Below are positions 1 through 8,190 of a DNA stretch of 64,000 nt, in pieces. The position numbers and the translations under genes were made by a program. Each line of letters begins with the position of its first letter. The first letter of the stretch is position 1. This stretch comes from Sulfitobacter sp. DFL-14 (GTDB lineage Bacteria; Pseudomonadota; Alphaproteobacteria; Rhodobacterales; Rhodobacteraceae), in contig NZ_QBFD01000046.1 in the NCBI RefSeq assembly GCF_003335585.1, positions 1,183,246 to 1,247,245 of the forward strand. The letters are read 5' to 3'. Below the pieces are notes generated by a model. That model saw only the letters and a list, made by a program, of their open reading frames with translations, ran no database searches and was not told the origin of the DNA.

Positions 1-278
1 TGCCGGATGCCTTCAACCGCTGGCTGGCCGCGATCTGGGAGATCGTGCTGACAGCGGTCGTGATCCTGCTGATCTGGCGGCTTTTCGGCGGGTTGGAACG
101 CTACTATGGCAACGGCGAGACAACGCTGTTCCTGCAATTCCCGGTCTGGTGGGCCTATGCCTGCAGTTTTGCCGCCGGGGTGGTCGCCTGTATCGTCGCG
201 ATCTATTGCGCCGCCCTGCGCCTGGCGGGGGCGTTTACCGGACGCGACCTGCTGCCAAACCAAATGGAAGGGCACTGA
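1..278 (+). CDS. TRAP transporter small permease (DctQ-like), 5' end cut by window
   Basis: Only the C-terminal ~91 residues are present; the frame is open from base 3 and ends with TGA at 276-278. Two hydrophobic segments are visible (IVLTAVVILLIWRLFGG near the start, then WWAYACSFAAGVVACIVAIY), matching the last two helices of a four-helix DctQ small permease. DctQ proteins pair with a large DctM permease and a periplasmic binding protein in Na+-driven TRAP importers of organic acids. The DctM gene follows one base after the stop, which supports the call. The binding protein should lie upstream, outside the window. Its position at the head of an aromatic-CoA ligase/box block suggests an aromatic acid substrate (inference). 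Confidence 0.75.
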   Translation, partial: PDAFNRWLAAIWEIVLTAVVILLIWRLFGGLERYYGNGETTLFLQFPVWWAYACSFAAGVVACIVAIYCAALRLAGAFTGRDLLPNQMEGH

Positions 279-279
279 C

Positions 280-1596
280 ATGAGCGGTCTTGAGCTGGGC
301 TTCTGGTCCTTTCCCGTTCTGCTGATCATGGTCTTCCTGCGCGCGCCCATCGGGCTTGCCATGATGCTCTGCGGCTTTGGCGGCTGGTATTTCTTCATGG
401 GGGGCAACCCGACACCGCTTCTGGCCAAGCTGAAGTCCGAAACCTACACGACCTTTTCCAGCTATTCGCTGAGCATCATCCCGATGTTCCTGCTGATGGG
501 CCAGTTCGCCACCCTGTCGGGCATGTCGAGCGCGCTGTTCAAGGCGGCGGAATCCTTCCTCGGCCACCGCCGGGGCGGGGTTGCCATGGCGGCGGTCGGG
601 GCCTGTGCGGGCTTTGGCGCGATCTGCGGCTCTTCCCTGGCCACGGCGGCGACCATGTCCAAGGTCGCCCTGCCGGAGCTGCGGCGATACGGCTATTCCG
701 GCGGTTTCTCCACCGCGACGCTTGCGGCGGGTGGGACGCTGGGCATCCTGATCCCGCCATCGGTGATCCTGGTGATCTATGCGATCCTGACCGAACAGAA
801 CATTGCCAAGCTGTTCCTGGCCGCCTTCGTTCCCGGCATCCTTGCCGCCATCGGCTATATCATCACCATCTCGATCTATGTGCGCCTGAACCCCAGGGCG
901 GCAGGCACGCGCCCCGCTGTTCCAATGGCCGAAAGGTTCCGGGCGCTGGCCGATACCTGGCCGGTGCTGGTGATCTTCTTCATCGTGGTCGGCGGCATCT
1001 ACCTGGGCTGGTTCACCCCGACCGAAGGTTCTGCCATCGGCGCCGCAGGGACCGGGCTGGTCGCGCTGCTGTCGGGCAGCCTGAACTGGGCGGTGCTGCG
1101 CGACAGCCTGCTGGGTACGGCAAAAACCACCGCGATGATCTTTTTCATCGTGCTGGGGGCAGGGTTCTACAACGGGTTCCTGGCCCTCTCCGGCGTGCCG
1201 CAGTTCATGGCCGACTGGGTGGTGAACCAGGGGTTCAGCCCGCTTCTGGTGCTCTGCATCATCCTGCTGTTCTACCTGATCTTCGGCTGCCTGATGGACA
1301 GCCTGTCGATGATCCTGCTGACCGTGCCGATCTTTTTCCCGGTGGTCTCTGCCATGGATTTCGGGATGAGCCCGGAACATGTGGCGATCTGGTTCGGCAT
1401 CCTGGTGCTGATCGTGGTGGAGGTGGGGCTGATCACGCCGCCGGTGGGGATGAACCTGTTCATCATCAACACGATGGACCGCGAAACACCAATGACGGAA
1501 ACCTACAAGGCGGTGATGTATTTTGTTGGCTCCGACATCCTGCGCGTGATCATCCTTGTTGCTTTCCCCGGCATCACCCTTTTCCTGTTGTCCTAG
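280..1596 (+). CDS. dctM: TRAP transporter large permease (DctM family)
   Basis: The protein has 438 residues, near the usual 425-440 for DctM, and is hydrophobic throughout with about 12 potential membrane segments. It carries family-typical stretches such as the FLRAPIGLAMM start, the PPSVILVIYAILTEQNIAKLFLA region and the late PPVGMNLFIIN motif. It is the channel-forming subunit of a TRAP importer in the inner membrane. The ATG at 280 overlaps no other gene and lies 1 base after the small-permease stop, so the two are translationally coupled. The acyl-CoA ligase gene starts 16 bases after its stop, so uptake and CoA activation are probably one transcript. Confidence 0.9.
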   Translation: MSGLELGFWSFPVLLIMVFLRAPIGLAMMLCGFGGWYFFMGGNPTPLLAKLKSETYTTFSSYSLSIIPMFLLMGQFATLSGMSSALFKAAESFLGHRRGGVAMAAVGACAGFGAICGSSLATAATMSKVALPELRRYGYSGGFSTATLAAGGTLGILIPPSVILVIYAILTEQNIAKLFLAAFVPGILAAIGYIITISIYVRLNPRAAGTRPAVPMAERFRALADTWPVLVIFFIVVGGIYLGWFTPTEGSAIGAAGTGLVALLSGSLNWAVLRDSLLGTAKTTAMIFFIVLGAGFYNGFLALSGVPQFMADWVVNQGFSPLLVLCIILLFYLIFGCLMDSLSMILLTVPIFFPVVSAMDFGMSPEHVAIWFGILVLIVVEVGLITPPVGMNLFIINTMDRETPMTETYKAVMYFVGSDILRVIILVAFPGITLFLLS

Positions 1597-1612
1597 GGGA
1601 GGTCTCCTTGCC

Positions 1613-3430
1613 ATGACGTCGCATCTGAACCTGAAACCGCATGATGTCACCTTGCAGGAGCGGGCGGATGGCAGTTTCCTGATGCGGTCGAACCTGCCGC
1701 TGGGGCCGGTCGCGCGGCGGACCGGTGACTGGCTGGATCATTGGGCGGTAAAAACACCCGATGCGGTGTTCCTTGCGGAACGCCAGGGGCAGGGCTGGCG
1801 CGAGGTGACCTATGCGCAGGGGCTGACCTGGGTCCGCGCCATCGCCAGCCATCTGGTGAAGCGCGATCTGGGCCCGGGCAGGCCGATCATGATCCTGTCC
1901 GGCAATGGTGTGGATCACGGGTTGCTGACACTGGCGGCGCAATATGTGGGCATCCCCACGATCCCGGTGGCTGAACAATACAGCCTGATCCCGGCGGCCC
2001 ACCCGCGCCTGTCCCATGCCGTGGCGCTGGCGCGGCCCGGTCTGGTCTTTGCCGCCGACGCCACGCAATACGCGGCCGCGCTCGCGCTGGACGACTTTGC
2101 CGGGGTCGAAGCGCTTTCCGCTGCGCCGGGTGACAGTGGTGCCACGGACCTTGCCGATCTGCTGGTGCCCTCAGGGGCCGACATCACCGCCGCCGCCGCA
2201 GCGGTGGGGCCGGAAACGCTGGCCAAGATCCTGCTGACCTCCGGTTCCACCTCGGAACCGAAAGGCGTGTTGACCACACATGGGATGCTGACCACCAATC
2301 AGGCACAGATTGCGGCCTGCCTGCCGTTCCTTTCTGCCCGCGCGCCGCGGATCGTGGACTGGTTGCCGTGGAACCATACCTTTGGCGGCTCCTATAATTT
2401 CAACCTCATGCTAGCCAATGGCGGCAGTCTTTATGTGGATGATGGCAAGCCCGCGCCGGGGCTGTTCGACCGCACGGTTGAAAACCTCGGGCTGATCCCG
2501 GGCACGATCAGCTTCAACGTGCCTGTGGGTTTTGCGCAACTGGTGCGCGCCCTGGAGCAGGACGCGGCCCTGCGCGATACCTATTTTGCCGATCTCGACA
2601 TGATCTTTTATGCCGGGGCCTCGCTGCCGCAGGACACCTGGGCGGCGCTGGAGCGTCTGGCGCTGGCGGCGGGCGGGAAGCTGCCGCTGATCACCACCTC
2701 CTGGGGCCTGACCGAAACCGCGCCCGGCTGCCTGATCAGCCATGAGCCTGCGAAGGGGGCCGGTATCGTTGGGGTCCCGATGCCCGGGATCGAGGTCAAG
2801 CTGGTGCCGGTTGCCGATATGCGCTGCGACGTGCGTGTCCGGGGCGGCAGCATCACCCGCGGCTATCTGGACAACCCTGAAAAGACGGTCGAAGCCTTTG
2901 ACGACGAGGGGTTCTTTATCACCGGCGATGCGATGCGGCTGGTGGACCCTGCGGATGCGAACCGGGGCCTGCGGTTTGACGGACGCCTGTCGGAAGATTT
3001 CAAGCTGACGTCCGGCACCTGGGTGCGCGCGGCGAACCTGCGGCTGGATCTGCTGTCGGCCCTTGCCCCTTTTGCGCAGGATGTGGTGATTGCCGGCGAG
3101 GGGCGTGACGACGTGCGCGCCATGATCCTGCCGAACCGTGCGGCAATCGCCGCGCGGGGCTGGGAGGTTACAGAAACGGCAGGCGTGCTCAAGTGCGCCG
3201 CATTGGAGGCCGAACTGGCACAGCGACTGACCGCGCTTGCTGCCACAGCGGCGGGCAGCGCCGGGCGGGTCTGTGCCGCCATCGTCCTGGCAGAGCCCGC
3301 ATCGATGGCGGAGGGCGAGGCAACGGCGAAAGGCAACCTGAACTTCCCCCGCTTTTTGTCCCGCAGGGCCGCGCTGGTGGCGCGTCTGTTTGGCCCGGAA
3401 ACCCCGGATGTGATCCGTATTTTGCACTAA
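1613..3430 (+). CDS. feruloyl-CoA synthetase-like aryl/acyl-CoA ligase
   Basis: The protein has 605 residues and belongs to the adenylate-forming (ANL) superfamily. The P-loop-like signature ILLTSGSTSEPKGV is near residue 207 and TSWGLTETAPG near 362, followed by a GDAMRLVDP region and a truncated-looking C-terminal lobe, as in feruloyl-CoA synthetases (Fcs). The N-terminus (RSNLPLGPVARRTGDWLDHWA) is also Fcs-like rather than benzoate-CoA-ligase-like. It would activate a hydroxycinnamate or another aryl carboxylate to its CoA thioester using ATP. The ATG at 1613 is preceded by GGGGAGG at 1596-1602. Its stop codon lies inside a BoxR-type repeat, so it ends exactly where the next control region begins. 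Substrate is unproven. Confidence 0.8.
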   Translation: MTSHLNLKPHDVTLQERADGSFLMRSNLPLGPVARRTGDWLDHWAVKTPDAVFLAERQGQGWREVTYAQGLTWVRAIASHLVKRDLGPGRPIMILSGNGVDHGLLTLAAQYVGIPTIPVAEQYSLIPAAHPRLSHAVALARPGLVFAADATQYAAALALDDFAGVEALSAAPGDSGATDLADLLVPSGADITAAAAAVGPETLAKILLTSGSTSEPKGVLTTHGMLTTNQAQIAACLPFLSARAPRIVDWLPWNHTFGGSYNFNLMLANGGSLYVDDGKPAPGLFDRTVENLGLIPGTISFNVPVGFAQLVRALEQDAALRDTYFADLDMIFYAGASLPQDTWAALERLALAAGGKLPLITTSWGLTETAPGCLISHEPAKGAGIVGVPMPGIEVKLVPVADMRCDVRVRGGSITRGYLDNPEKTVEAFDDEGFFITGDAMRLVDPADANRGLRFDGRLSEDFKLTSGTWVRAANLRLDLLSALAPFAQDVVIAGEGRDDVRAMILPNRAAIAARGWEVTETAGVLKCAALEAELAQRLTALAATAAGSAGRVCAAIVLAEPASMAEGEATAKGNLNFPRFLSRRAALVARLFGPETPDVIRILH

Positions 3431-3477
3431 AGTGCAATTCTTCTCCGCACCGCTTGCGGCTGCGGCACTCAAGTGCA
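3423..3477. promoter_or_regulatory. Candidate BoxR operator pair before benzoate-CoA ligase
   Basis: TGCA-CTAAAG-TGCA occupies 3423-3436 and overlaps the upstream stop codon. A second copy, GGCA-CTCAAG-TGCA, occupies 3464-3477, 41 bases on. Azoarcus BzdR/BoxR are known to bind TGCA repeats separated by six bases. The same layout occurs before boxC and boxR here. The ligase ATG is 27 bases downstream, so binding could block its promoter. Confidence 0.65.
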
Positions 3478-3503
3478 CACTGCCTCTACCGTGGGAGGAA
3501 GAG

Positions 3504-5042
3504 ATGCAGTCAACACAAGCGAATGCCGTTACCTATTTCGTGGACCGCCATATCGACGAGGGGCGGGGGGAGAAGATTGCCTATACCGAGGCTGAATCCG
3601 GGCGCAAACTGAGCTATGCACAGATGGCAACTGGGGCGGCCAAGGTCGCCGGGGCGCTGACCCATGCGGGCATCCGCCCCGAGGAACGCGCAGCGATGCT
3701 GGTGCTGGACCAGATCGAATTCCCGCAGATTTTCTGGGGCGCGATCAAGGCGGGTGTGGTGCCTGTCCCGCTCAACACCCTGCTGGCGACCCCTGTCTAT
3801 GACGCGATCCTGCGCGATTCGCGTGCCGCAATCCTTTTCGTCTCCGCCCCCCTCTGGGAGGTGGTGGCCCCCGCCATCGCCGATAACCCCTGGCTGCGCC
3901 AGGTGGTGGTGATCGGCGATGCGCCCGAAGGCACGCAGGATTTAGCCGCTTTCACGGCGGATGCGCCGCCGCAGGAAACCCTGCCGGTCAGCAGCGACGA
4001 GGTTGCATTCTGGCTTTATTCCTCAGGCTCCACCGGTCAGCCAAAGGGCGTGGCCCATGTCCATTCCGCCCTGCGTGCCACCGCCGACACCTATGGCGCC
4101 GAGGTGCTGGGCATCCGCGAGGATGACGTGGTGCTCTCGGCGGCCAAGTTCTTTTTCGCCTATGGGCTGGGCAACGCCATGACCTTTCCACTGTCGGTGG
4201 GGGCCAGCACGATCCTTTACACCGGCAGGCCCACACCCCCGGGCATGCTGGAGACAATCGGGACCCACAAACCCACGATCTTTTGCGGGGTTCCGACCCT
4301 CTATGCGGCAATGGTTGCCCAGATGAACCGCGACGGCGCGCCAAAGGCCCCGCTGCGGGTCTGCATCTCGGCGGGCGAGGCGCTGCCGGAGGATGTTGGC
4401 ATCCGCTGGGAAAAACACACCGCGGTCGGCATTCTGGATGGGGTCGGCTCCACCGAAATGCTGCATATCTTCCTGTCCAACGCACCGGGCGACATCGTCT
4501 ATGGCACCTCGGGCCGGGCGGTGCCGGGCTATGCCCTGCGGCTGGTCGACGAGAATGGCGAGGAGGTCGCGGCGGGCGGCATCGGCGAATTGCTGGTCAA
4601 CGGCGCTTCGGCGGCCAATGGTTACTGGAACCAGCGCGACAAGTCGCGCAGCACCTTCGAGGGGGTCTGGACCCGGACCGGCGACAAATACGAGAAACGC
4701 GCCGACGGGCGGCTGGTCTACTGCGGGCGCACCGATGACATGTTCAAGGTCTCGGGCATCTGGCTGTCCCCCTTCGAGGTTGAGGGCGCGCTGATCAGCC
4801 ACCCGGCTGTGCTGGAGGCCGCAGTGGTGGCCAAACGCGACGCGGAAGGGCTGGAGAAACCGCTAGCCTTTGTCGTCTTGCAGGCGGGCGAAGGCCCGGA
4901 TGCGCTCCGCGAGGTGCTGAAGGACCATGTGAAAGAGAAAATCGGAAAGTGGAAATATCCGCGCTGGATCGAGGTGGTCGAAGAGCTACCTAAAACGGCG
5001 ACGGGCAAGATCCAGCGTTTCAAGCTGAGAGAGGACTGTTGA
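3504..5042 (+). CDS. bclA: Benzoate-CoA ligase
   Basis: The protein has 512 residues, close to the 515-530 of benzoate-CoA ligases (BclA/BadA). ANL motifs are clear: LYSSGSTGQPKGVAHVH near residue 173, the GSTEMLHIFLSN segment near 315, TRTGDKYEKRADG near 392, and a C-terminal PKTATGKIQRFKLR lysine motif. The IFLSN and KFFFAYGLGNAMTFP stretches are typical of benzoate/4-hydroxybenzoate ligases. It converts benzoate, ATP and CoA to benzoyl-CoA, the entry step of the box pathway. ATG 3504 is chosen because GGGAGGAAG lies just upstream. The stop overlaps the next start by one base (TGATG), indicating coupling. Regulation by BoxR is likely from the flanking repeats. Confidence 0.92.
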   Translation: MQSTQANAVTYFVDRHIDEGRGEKIAYTEAESGRKLSYAQMATGAAKVAGALTHAGIRPEERAAMLVLDQIEFPQIFWGAIKAGVVPVPLNTLLATPVYDAILRDSRAAILFVSAPLWEVVAPAIADNPWLRQVVVIGDAPEGTQDLAAFTADAPPQETLPVSSDEVAFWLYSSGSTGQPKGVAHVHSALRATADTYGAEVLGIREDDVVLSAAKFFFAYGLGNAMTFPLSVGASTILYTGRPTPPGMLETIGTHKPTIFCGVPTLYAAMVAQMNRDGAPKAPLRVCISAGEALPEDVGIRWEKHTAVGILDGVGSTEMLHIFLSNAPGDIVYGTSGRAVPGYALRLVDENGEEVAAGGIGELLVNGASAANGYWNQRDKSRSTFEGVWTRTGDKYEKRADGRLVYCGRTDDMFKVSGIWLSPFEVEGALISHPAVLEAAVVAKRDAEGLEKPLAFVVLQAGEGPDALREVLKDHVKEKIGKWKYPRWIEVVEELPKTATGKIQRFKLREDC

Positions 5043-5866
5043 TGGCAATCGAATGGAGCGAGAAACCGGCCGACCGGATCACACTGGGGGGCACTGCGCT
5101 GGAATACGGCTGCTGGGGTCCTGCGCCGGATCAGGCACCTACGCTGGTCATGCTGCACGAAGGCCTTGGGTCCATCGCGCAATGGCGCGACCTGCCCGCC
5201 CGTCTGGCGGCGGCAACGGGATTTGGTGTGCTGGCCTATGCGCGGGCGGGCTATGGCGGCTCCGACCCCGCGACGCTGCCGCGCCCGCTGAACTACATGA
5301 CGCTGGAAGCGGAGAATGTGCTGGGCCCGCTGCTGGATGCCGCCGGGATTGCCCAGGCGGTGCTGCTGGGCCATTCGGACGGTGCCACCATTGCCGCCAT
5401 CTATGGCGGCTCCGTCTCTGACATGCGGGTGCGGGGGTTGGTGCTGATCGCGCCGCATTTCTTTGCCGAAGCCGAGGGGCTGACGGCCATCCGCGCGGCG
5501 GGCAAGGCGTACCGCGAGGGTCCCCTGCGCAATCGCCTGTCAAAGTATCACCGCGATGTGGATACCGCCTTCAACGGCTGGCACGACGCCTGGACGGACC
5601 CGGCTTTCGAGAGCTGGAATGTGGCCGATTGCATCGACCATCTGCGCATTCCGGTGCTGGCGATCCAGGGCCGGGAGGACCCTTACGGCACCCTCGCCCA
5701 GATCAGCGAGATCGAAGCGCGCATCTATTCCCCGCTGGAAACGCTGATCCTGGAGGGGTGTGGCCACGCGCCCCATCTTGAGTATCCCGAGCAGACAGAG
5801 GCGGCGATCGTCGAGTTCTGCGCAAGGCTGCACCGGCTGGAGCGGGAAGAGGTCCGTATTGCCTGA
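5042..5866 (+). CDS. Alpha/beta hydrolase of the box cluster
   Basis: The protein has 274 residues with an alpha/beta hydrolase fold. The oxyanion region HEGLGSIAQWRD is near residue 38, the nucleophile elbow GHSDGAT near residue 108 (nucleophile Ser110), and a late GCGHAPHLEYPEQ motif holds the catalytic His. The acid residue is probably in GREDPYG. No signal peptide is visible, so it is cytoplasmic. Alpha/beta hydrolases often accompany box genes, where they may hydrolyse stray CoA thioesters or lactone by-products; the substrate here is not established. ATG overlaps the ligase stop by one base. The downstream DUF309 gene starts inside its 3' end. Confidence 0.85.
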   Translation: MAIEWSEKPADRITLGGTALEYGCWGPAPDQAPTLVMLHEGLGSIAQWRDLPARLAAATGFGVLAYARAGYGGSDPATLPRPLNYMTLEAENVLGPLLDAAGIAQAVLLGHSDGATIAAIYGGSVSDMRVRGLVLIAPHFFAEAEGLTAIRAAGKAYREGPLRNRLSKYHRDVDTAFNGWHDAWTDPAFESWNVADCIDHLRIPVLAIQGREDPYGTLAQISEIEARIYSPLETLILEGCGHAPHLEYPEQTEAAIVEFCARLHRLEREEVRIA

Positions 5867-6308
5867 CGCGCCGGATGGTCCCGAACTGCCACCGCACGTC
5901 TATGTCCCCGGCGTGACGCGCCGCCACCCGGAAGGGTGGTTCGACAGGATAAAGGCCAGCGTGACCGATGCGGTCGCGGTCACCGACCTGCACCACACGG
6001 CGGCCTGGCAGGCGGGGCGGGCCTATTTCGATGCGGGCTATTACTGGGAGTGTCACGAGGTGCTGGAGGCGGTCTGGATGCGCACGCCGGAAGGGTCGCA
6101 GGAGCGCGACATGACCCAGGCGCTGATCCAGCTGGCCAATGCCCGGCTCAAGATCACAATGCAACGGCCCCGCGCGGCCTGGCGGCTGTGCAACATGGTG
6201 GAGGGGCATCTGGCCCGCTGCGACGCAACAGCCAGGATTCTGGGGCTGGAGGTCGCAGAGGTCCGGCATTGGGTGGTGCAGACGCGAATGACGCTGGAAA
6301 CCACGTAG
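5859..6308 (+). CDS. DUF309 family protein
   Basis: The protein has 149 residues when started at TTG 5859. That start is supported by GGGAAGAGG at 5844-5852, seven bases upstream, and by overlap with the preceding stop; no ATG or GTG fits better. The core YWECHEVLEAVWM near residue 64 is the HExWE-like signature of DUF309, an all-helical family of unknown function whose conserved His/Glu/Trp residues suggest a metal or cofactor site. It lies in the ligase-hydrolase unit just before boxC. Its role in benzoate use is unknown. The next feature downstream is a BoxR-type repeat 3 bases after the stop. Confidence 0.7.
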   Translation: MPDAPDGPELPPHVYVPGVTRRHPEGWFDRIKASVTDAVAVTDLHHTAAWQAGRAYFDAGYYWECHEVLEAVWMRTPEGSQERDMTQALIQLANARLKITMQRPRAAWRLCNMVEGHLARCDATARILGLEVAEVRHWVVQTRMTLETT

Positions 6309-6311
6309 ATA

Positions 6312-6347
6312 TGCATAATACTGCAAAAATAGCGGCAAATTCTGGCA
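6312..6347. promoter_or_regulatory. Candidate BoxR operator before boxC
   Basis: TGCA-TAATAC-TGCA at 6312-6325 is an exact TGCA-N6-TGCA repeat. A degenerate copy, GGCA-AATTCT-GGCA, follows at 6334-6347, 22 bases (two helical turns) further on. This is the same architecture as before the ligase and boxR genes. It sits about 50 bases upstream of a TATAAT box. Confidence 0.65.
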
Positions 6348-6357
6348 AGTTCACTGG

Positions 6358-6385
6358 TTTACCCGCAAGGGAATGGAATTATAAT
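6358..6385 (+). promoter_or_regulatory. boxC: Putative sigma-70 type promoter of boxC
   Basis: A perfect TATAAT lies at 6380-6385 with TTTACC at 6358-6363 as a possible -35 element, spacer 16. It stands out in GC-rich DNA and is followed by the boxC ribosome-binding site AAAGGA at 6412-6417. The BoxR-type repeats lie upstream of it rather than over it. Confidence 0.5.
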
Positions 6386-6423
6386 ACACCAACAGGTCCA
6401 GGCAGGCTGTGAAAGGATTACCC

Positions 6424-8082
6424 ATGACCAAGATCATCGACTTTCAGACGGACCCGTCGAAATACCGGCACTGGAAAGTGACCTATGACGGCCCGGTGGC
6501 CCATCTGTTCATGGATGTGGATGAAAAGGGCGGGCTGTTCGACGGCTACGAGCTGAAGCTGAACAGCTACGATCTGGGCGTGGATATCGAACTGGCCGAT
6601 GTGGTGCAGCGGATGCGGTTCGAACACCCGGAGGTCAAGGTGGTGATGATGCAATCGGCCAAGGACAAGGTGTTCTGTGCCGGGGCCAACATCCGCATGC
6701 TGGGCGGTGCCGCGCACAGCCACAAGGTCAACTTCTGCAAATTCACCAATGAGACGCGCAACACCTATGAGGCGGCGCTGGCCGACAGCGGGCAGAATTA
6801 CATCTGCGCGGTGAAAGGGGCCTGCGCGGGCGGCGGCTATGAACTGGCGCTGGCCTGCAACCACATCATGCTGACCGATGACAGCACGTCATCGGTCGCC
6901 CTGCCAGAAGTCCCGCTGCTGGCGGTGCTGCCCGGCACCGGCGGGCTGACCCGGGTGACCGACAAGCGCAAGGTGCGCCGGGATCTTGCGGATGTCTTCT
7001 GCTCCATCGAGGAAGGGGTGAAGGGCAAGCGCGCGGTTGAATGGCGTCTGGTGGACGAGGTCTTTCCGAACTCCAGATTCGACGAGGCGGTGCTGGAACG
7101 CGCCCGCGAACTGGCCGCCGCTTCCGACAAGGCGGATGTGGCCGAGGGTATCGCGCTGACCCCGATCAGCCGCAGCTTTGCCGAGGATGGCGTCACCTAT
7201 TCCACCGTCGAGGTTGCCCTGAACCGCAAGGGCGCGCGCGCCACGATAACCATCAAGGGCCCGGATGCGGATGCGCCCGCCGATATGGCAGCTTTTACCG
7301 CCGAGGGGGCGGAAACCTGGCTGCTGCGCTGCGCGCGCGAGCTGGACGACGCGATCCTGCATCTGCGCAACAATGAAAAGGAACTGGGCCTGATCGAATT
7401 CCAGACCCAGGGAGACCCCGAAAAGGTCATGGCCCATGAGGCGCTGCTGCTGGGCAACAAGGAGCACTGGCTCGCCAACGAGGTGCTGCAATACTGGAAA
7501 CGCGTGCTCAAGCGGATCGACATGACCTCGCGGTCGCTGGTGGCGATCGTGGAACATGGGTCCTGCTTTGCCGGGCCGTTGGCCGAACTGCTCTGGGCGG
7601 TGGACCGCAGCTATATGATGCTTGAGGAATTCGACGGCGACAATCGCCACATGGCAGCCATCACCCTGTCCGAAGGCAACTTCGGCACCTATCCGATGGG
7701 CAATGACCTGACGCGGCTGCAAACGCGGTTCCTGGGCGCGCCGGAACAGGTGGAAAAGCTGAAAAGCTCTGTCGGTGAGGCGCTGGAGGCGGACGACGCC
7801 GAGGAGCTGGGCCTTGTCACCTATGCCTATGACGACATCGACTGGGAGGACGAGGTGCGCCTGTTCATGGAAGAACGCGCCTCCTTCAGCCCCGATGCGA
7901 TGACAGGGATGGAGGCGAACCTGCGCTTTGCCGGGCCGGAAACGATGGAAACCCGCATCTTTGGCCGGCTGACGGCCTGGCAGAACTGGATTTTCCAGCG
8001 CCCCAACGCGGTGGGCAAGGAAGGCGCGCTGCAACGCTATGGCACCGGCCAGCGCGGCGAATACGACATGGAACGTGTGTGA
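6424..8082 (+). CDS. boxC: Benzoyl-CoA-dihydrodiol lyase BoxC
   Basis: The protein has 552 residues, matching BoxC (about 550). It contains two crotonase-like halves: the first with the oxyanion-hole region VFCAGANIRMLGG (near residue 82) and ACAGGGYELALACNHIML (near 134), the second a diverged repeat from about residue 310. BoxC opens the ring of 2,3-epoxybenzoyl-CoA with two waters, giving 3,4-dehydroadipyl-CoA semialdehyde and formate. ATG 6424 follows AAAGGA with 6-base spacing; an in-frame GTG 15 bases earlier lacks a site. The gene is followed by a 25-bp inverted repeat and then boxB. Confidence 0.95.
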   Translation: MTKIIDFQTDPSKYRHWKVTYDGPVAHLFMDVDEKGGLFDGYELKLNSYDLGVDIELADVVQRMRFEHPEVKVVMMQSAKDKVFCAGANIRMLGGAAHSHKVNFCKFTNETRNTYEAALADSGQNYICAVKGACAGGGYELALACNHIMLTDDSTSSVALPEVPLLAVLPGTGGLTRVTDKRKVRRDLADVFCSIEEGVKGKRAVEWRLVDEVFPNSRFDEAVLERARELAAASDKADVAEGIALTPISRSFAEDGVTYSTVEVALNRKGARATITIKGPDADAPADMAAFTAEGAETWLLRCARELDDAILHLRNNEKELGLIEFQTQGDPEKVMAHEALLLGNKEHWLANEVLQYWKRVLKRIDMTSRSLVAIVEHGSCFAGPLAELLWAVDRSYMMLEEFDGDNRHMAAITLSEGNFGTYPMGNDLTRLQTRFLGAPEQVEKLKSSVGEALEADDAEELGLVTYAYDDIDWEDEVRLFMEERASFSPDAMTGMEANLRFAGPETMETRIFGRLTAWQNWIFQRPNAVGKEGALQRYGTGQRGEYDMERV

Positions 8083-8114
8083 CCCGCGCAGGACGCGGCA
8101 TCGGATGAAACCAC

Positions 8115-8173
8115 GGTGCGTGCAAAGCACGCACCCTACCGGCAACCCGTAGGGTGCGTGCTTTGCACGCACC
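8115..8173. repeat. Perfect 25-bp inverted repeat between boxC and boxB
   Basis: The arms at 8115-8139 and 8149-8173 are exact reverse complements with a 9-base loop. Each arm also contains its own palindrome (GGTGCGTGC-AAA-GCACGCACC), so the RNA could form one long hairpin or two small ones. Similar GGTGCGTGC..GCACGCACC units recur between genes in many proteobacteria (from memory). Its location inside the operon suggests an mRNA processing or stability element. Confidence 0.85.
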
Positions 8174-8190
8174 GAGCAAGGAGAGACAAA

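Noticed and set aside
235..1650. Long open frame on the minus strand opposite dctM
   Set aside because: It is the antisense shadow of a conserved GC-rich permease gene; the translation is low-complexity His/Gln/Arg-rich and fits no family.
8116..8190. In-frame GTG codons giving boxB a 25-residue N-terminal extension
   Set aside because: They lie inside the perfect inverted repeat, and AAGGAGA directly precedes the ATG at 8191, which fits the BoxB family start.
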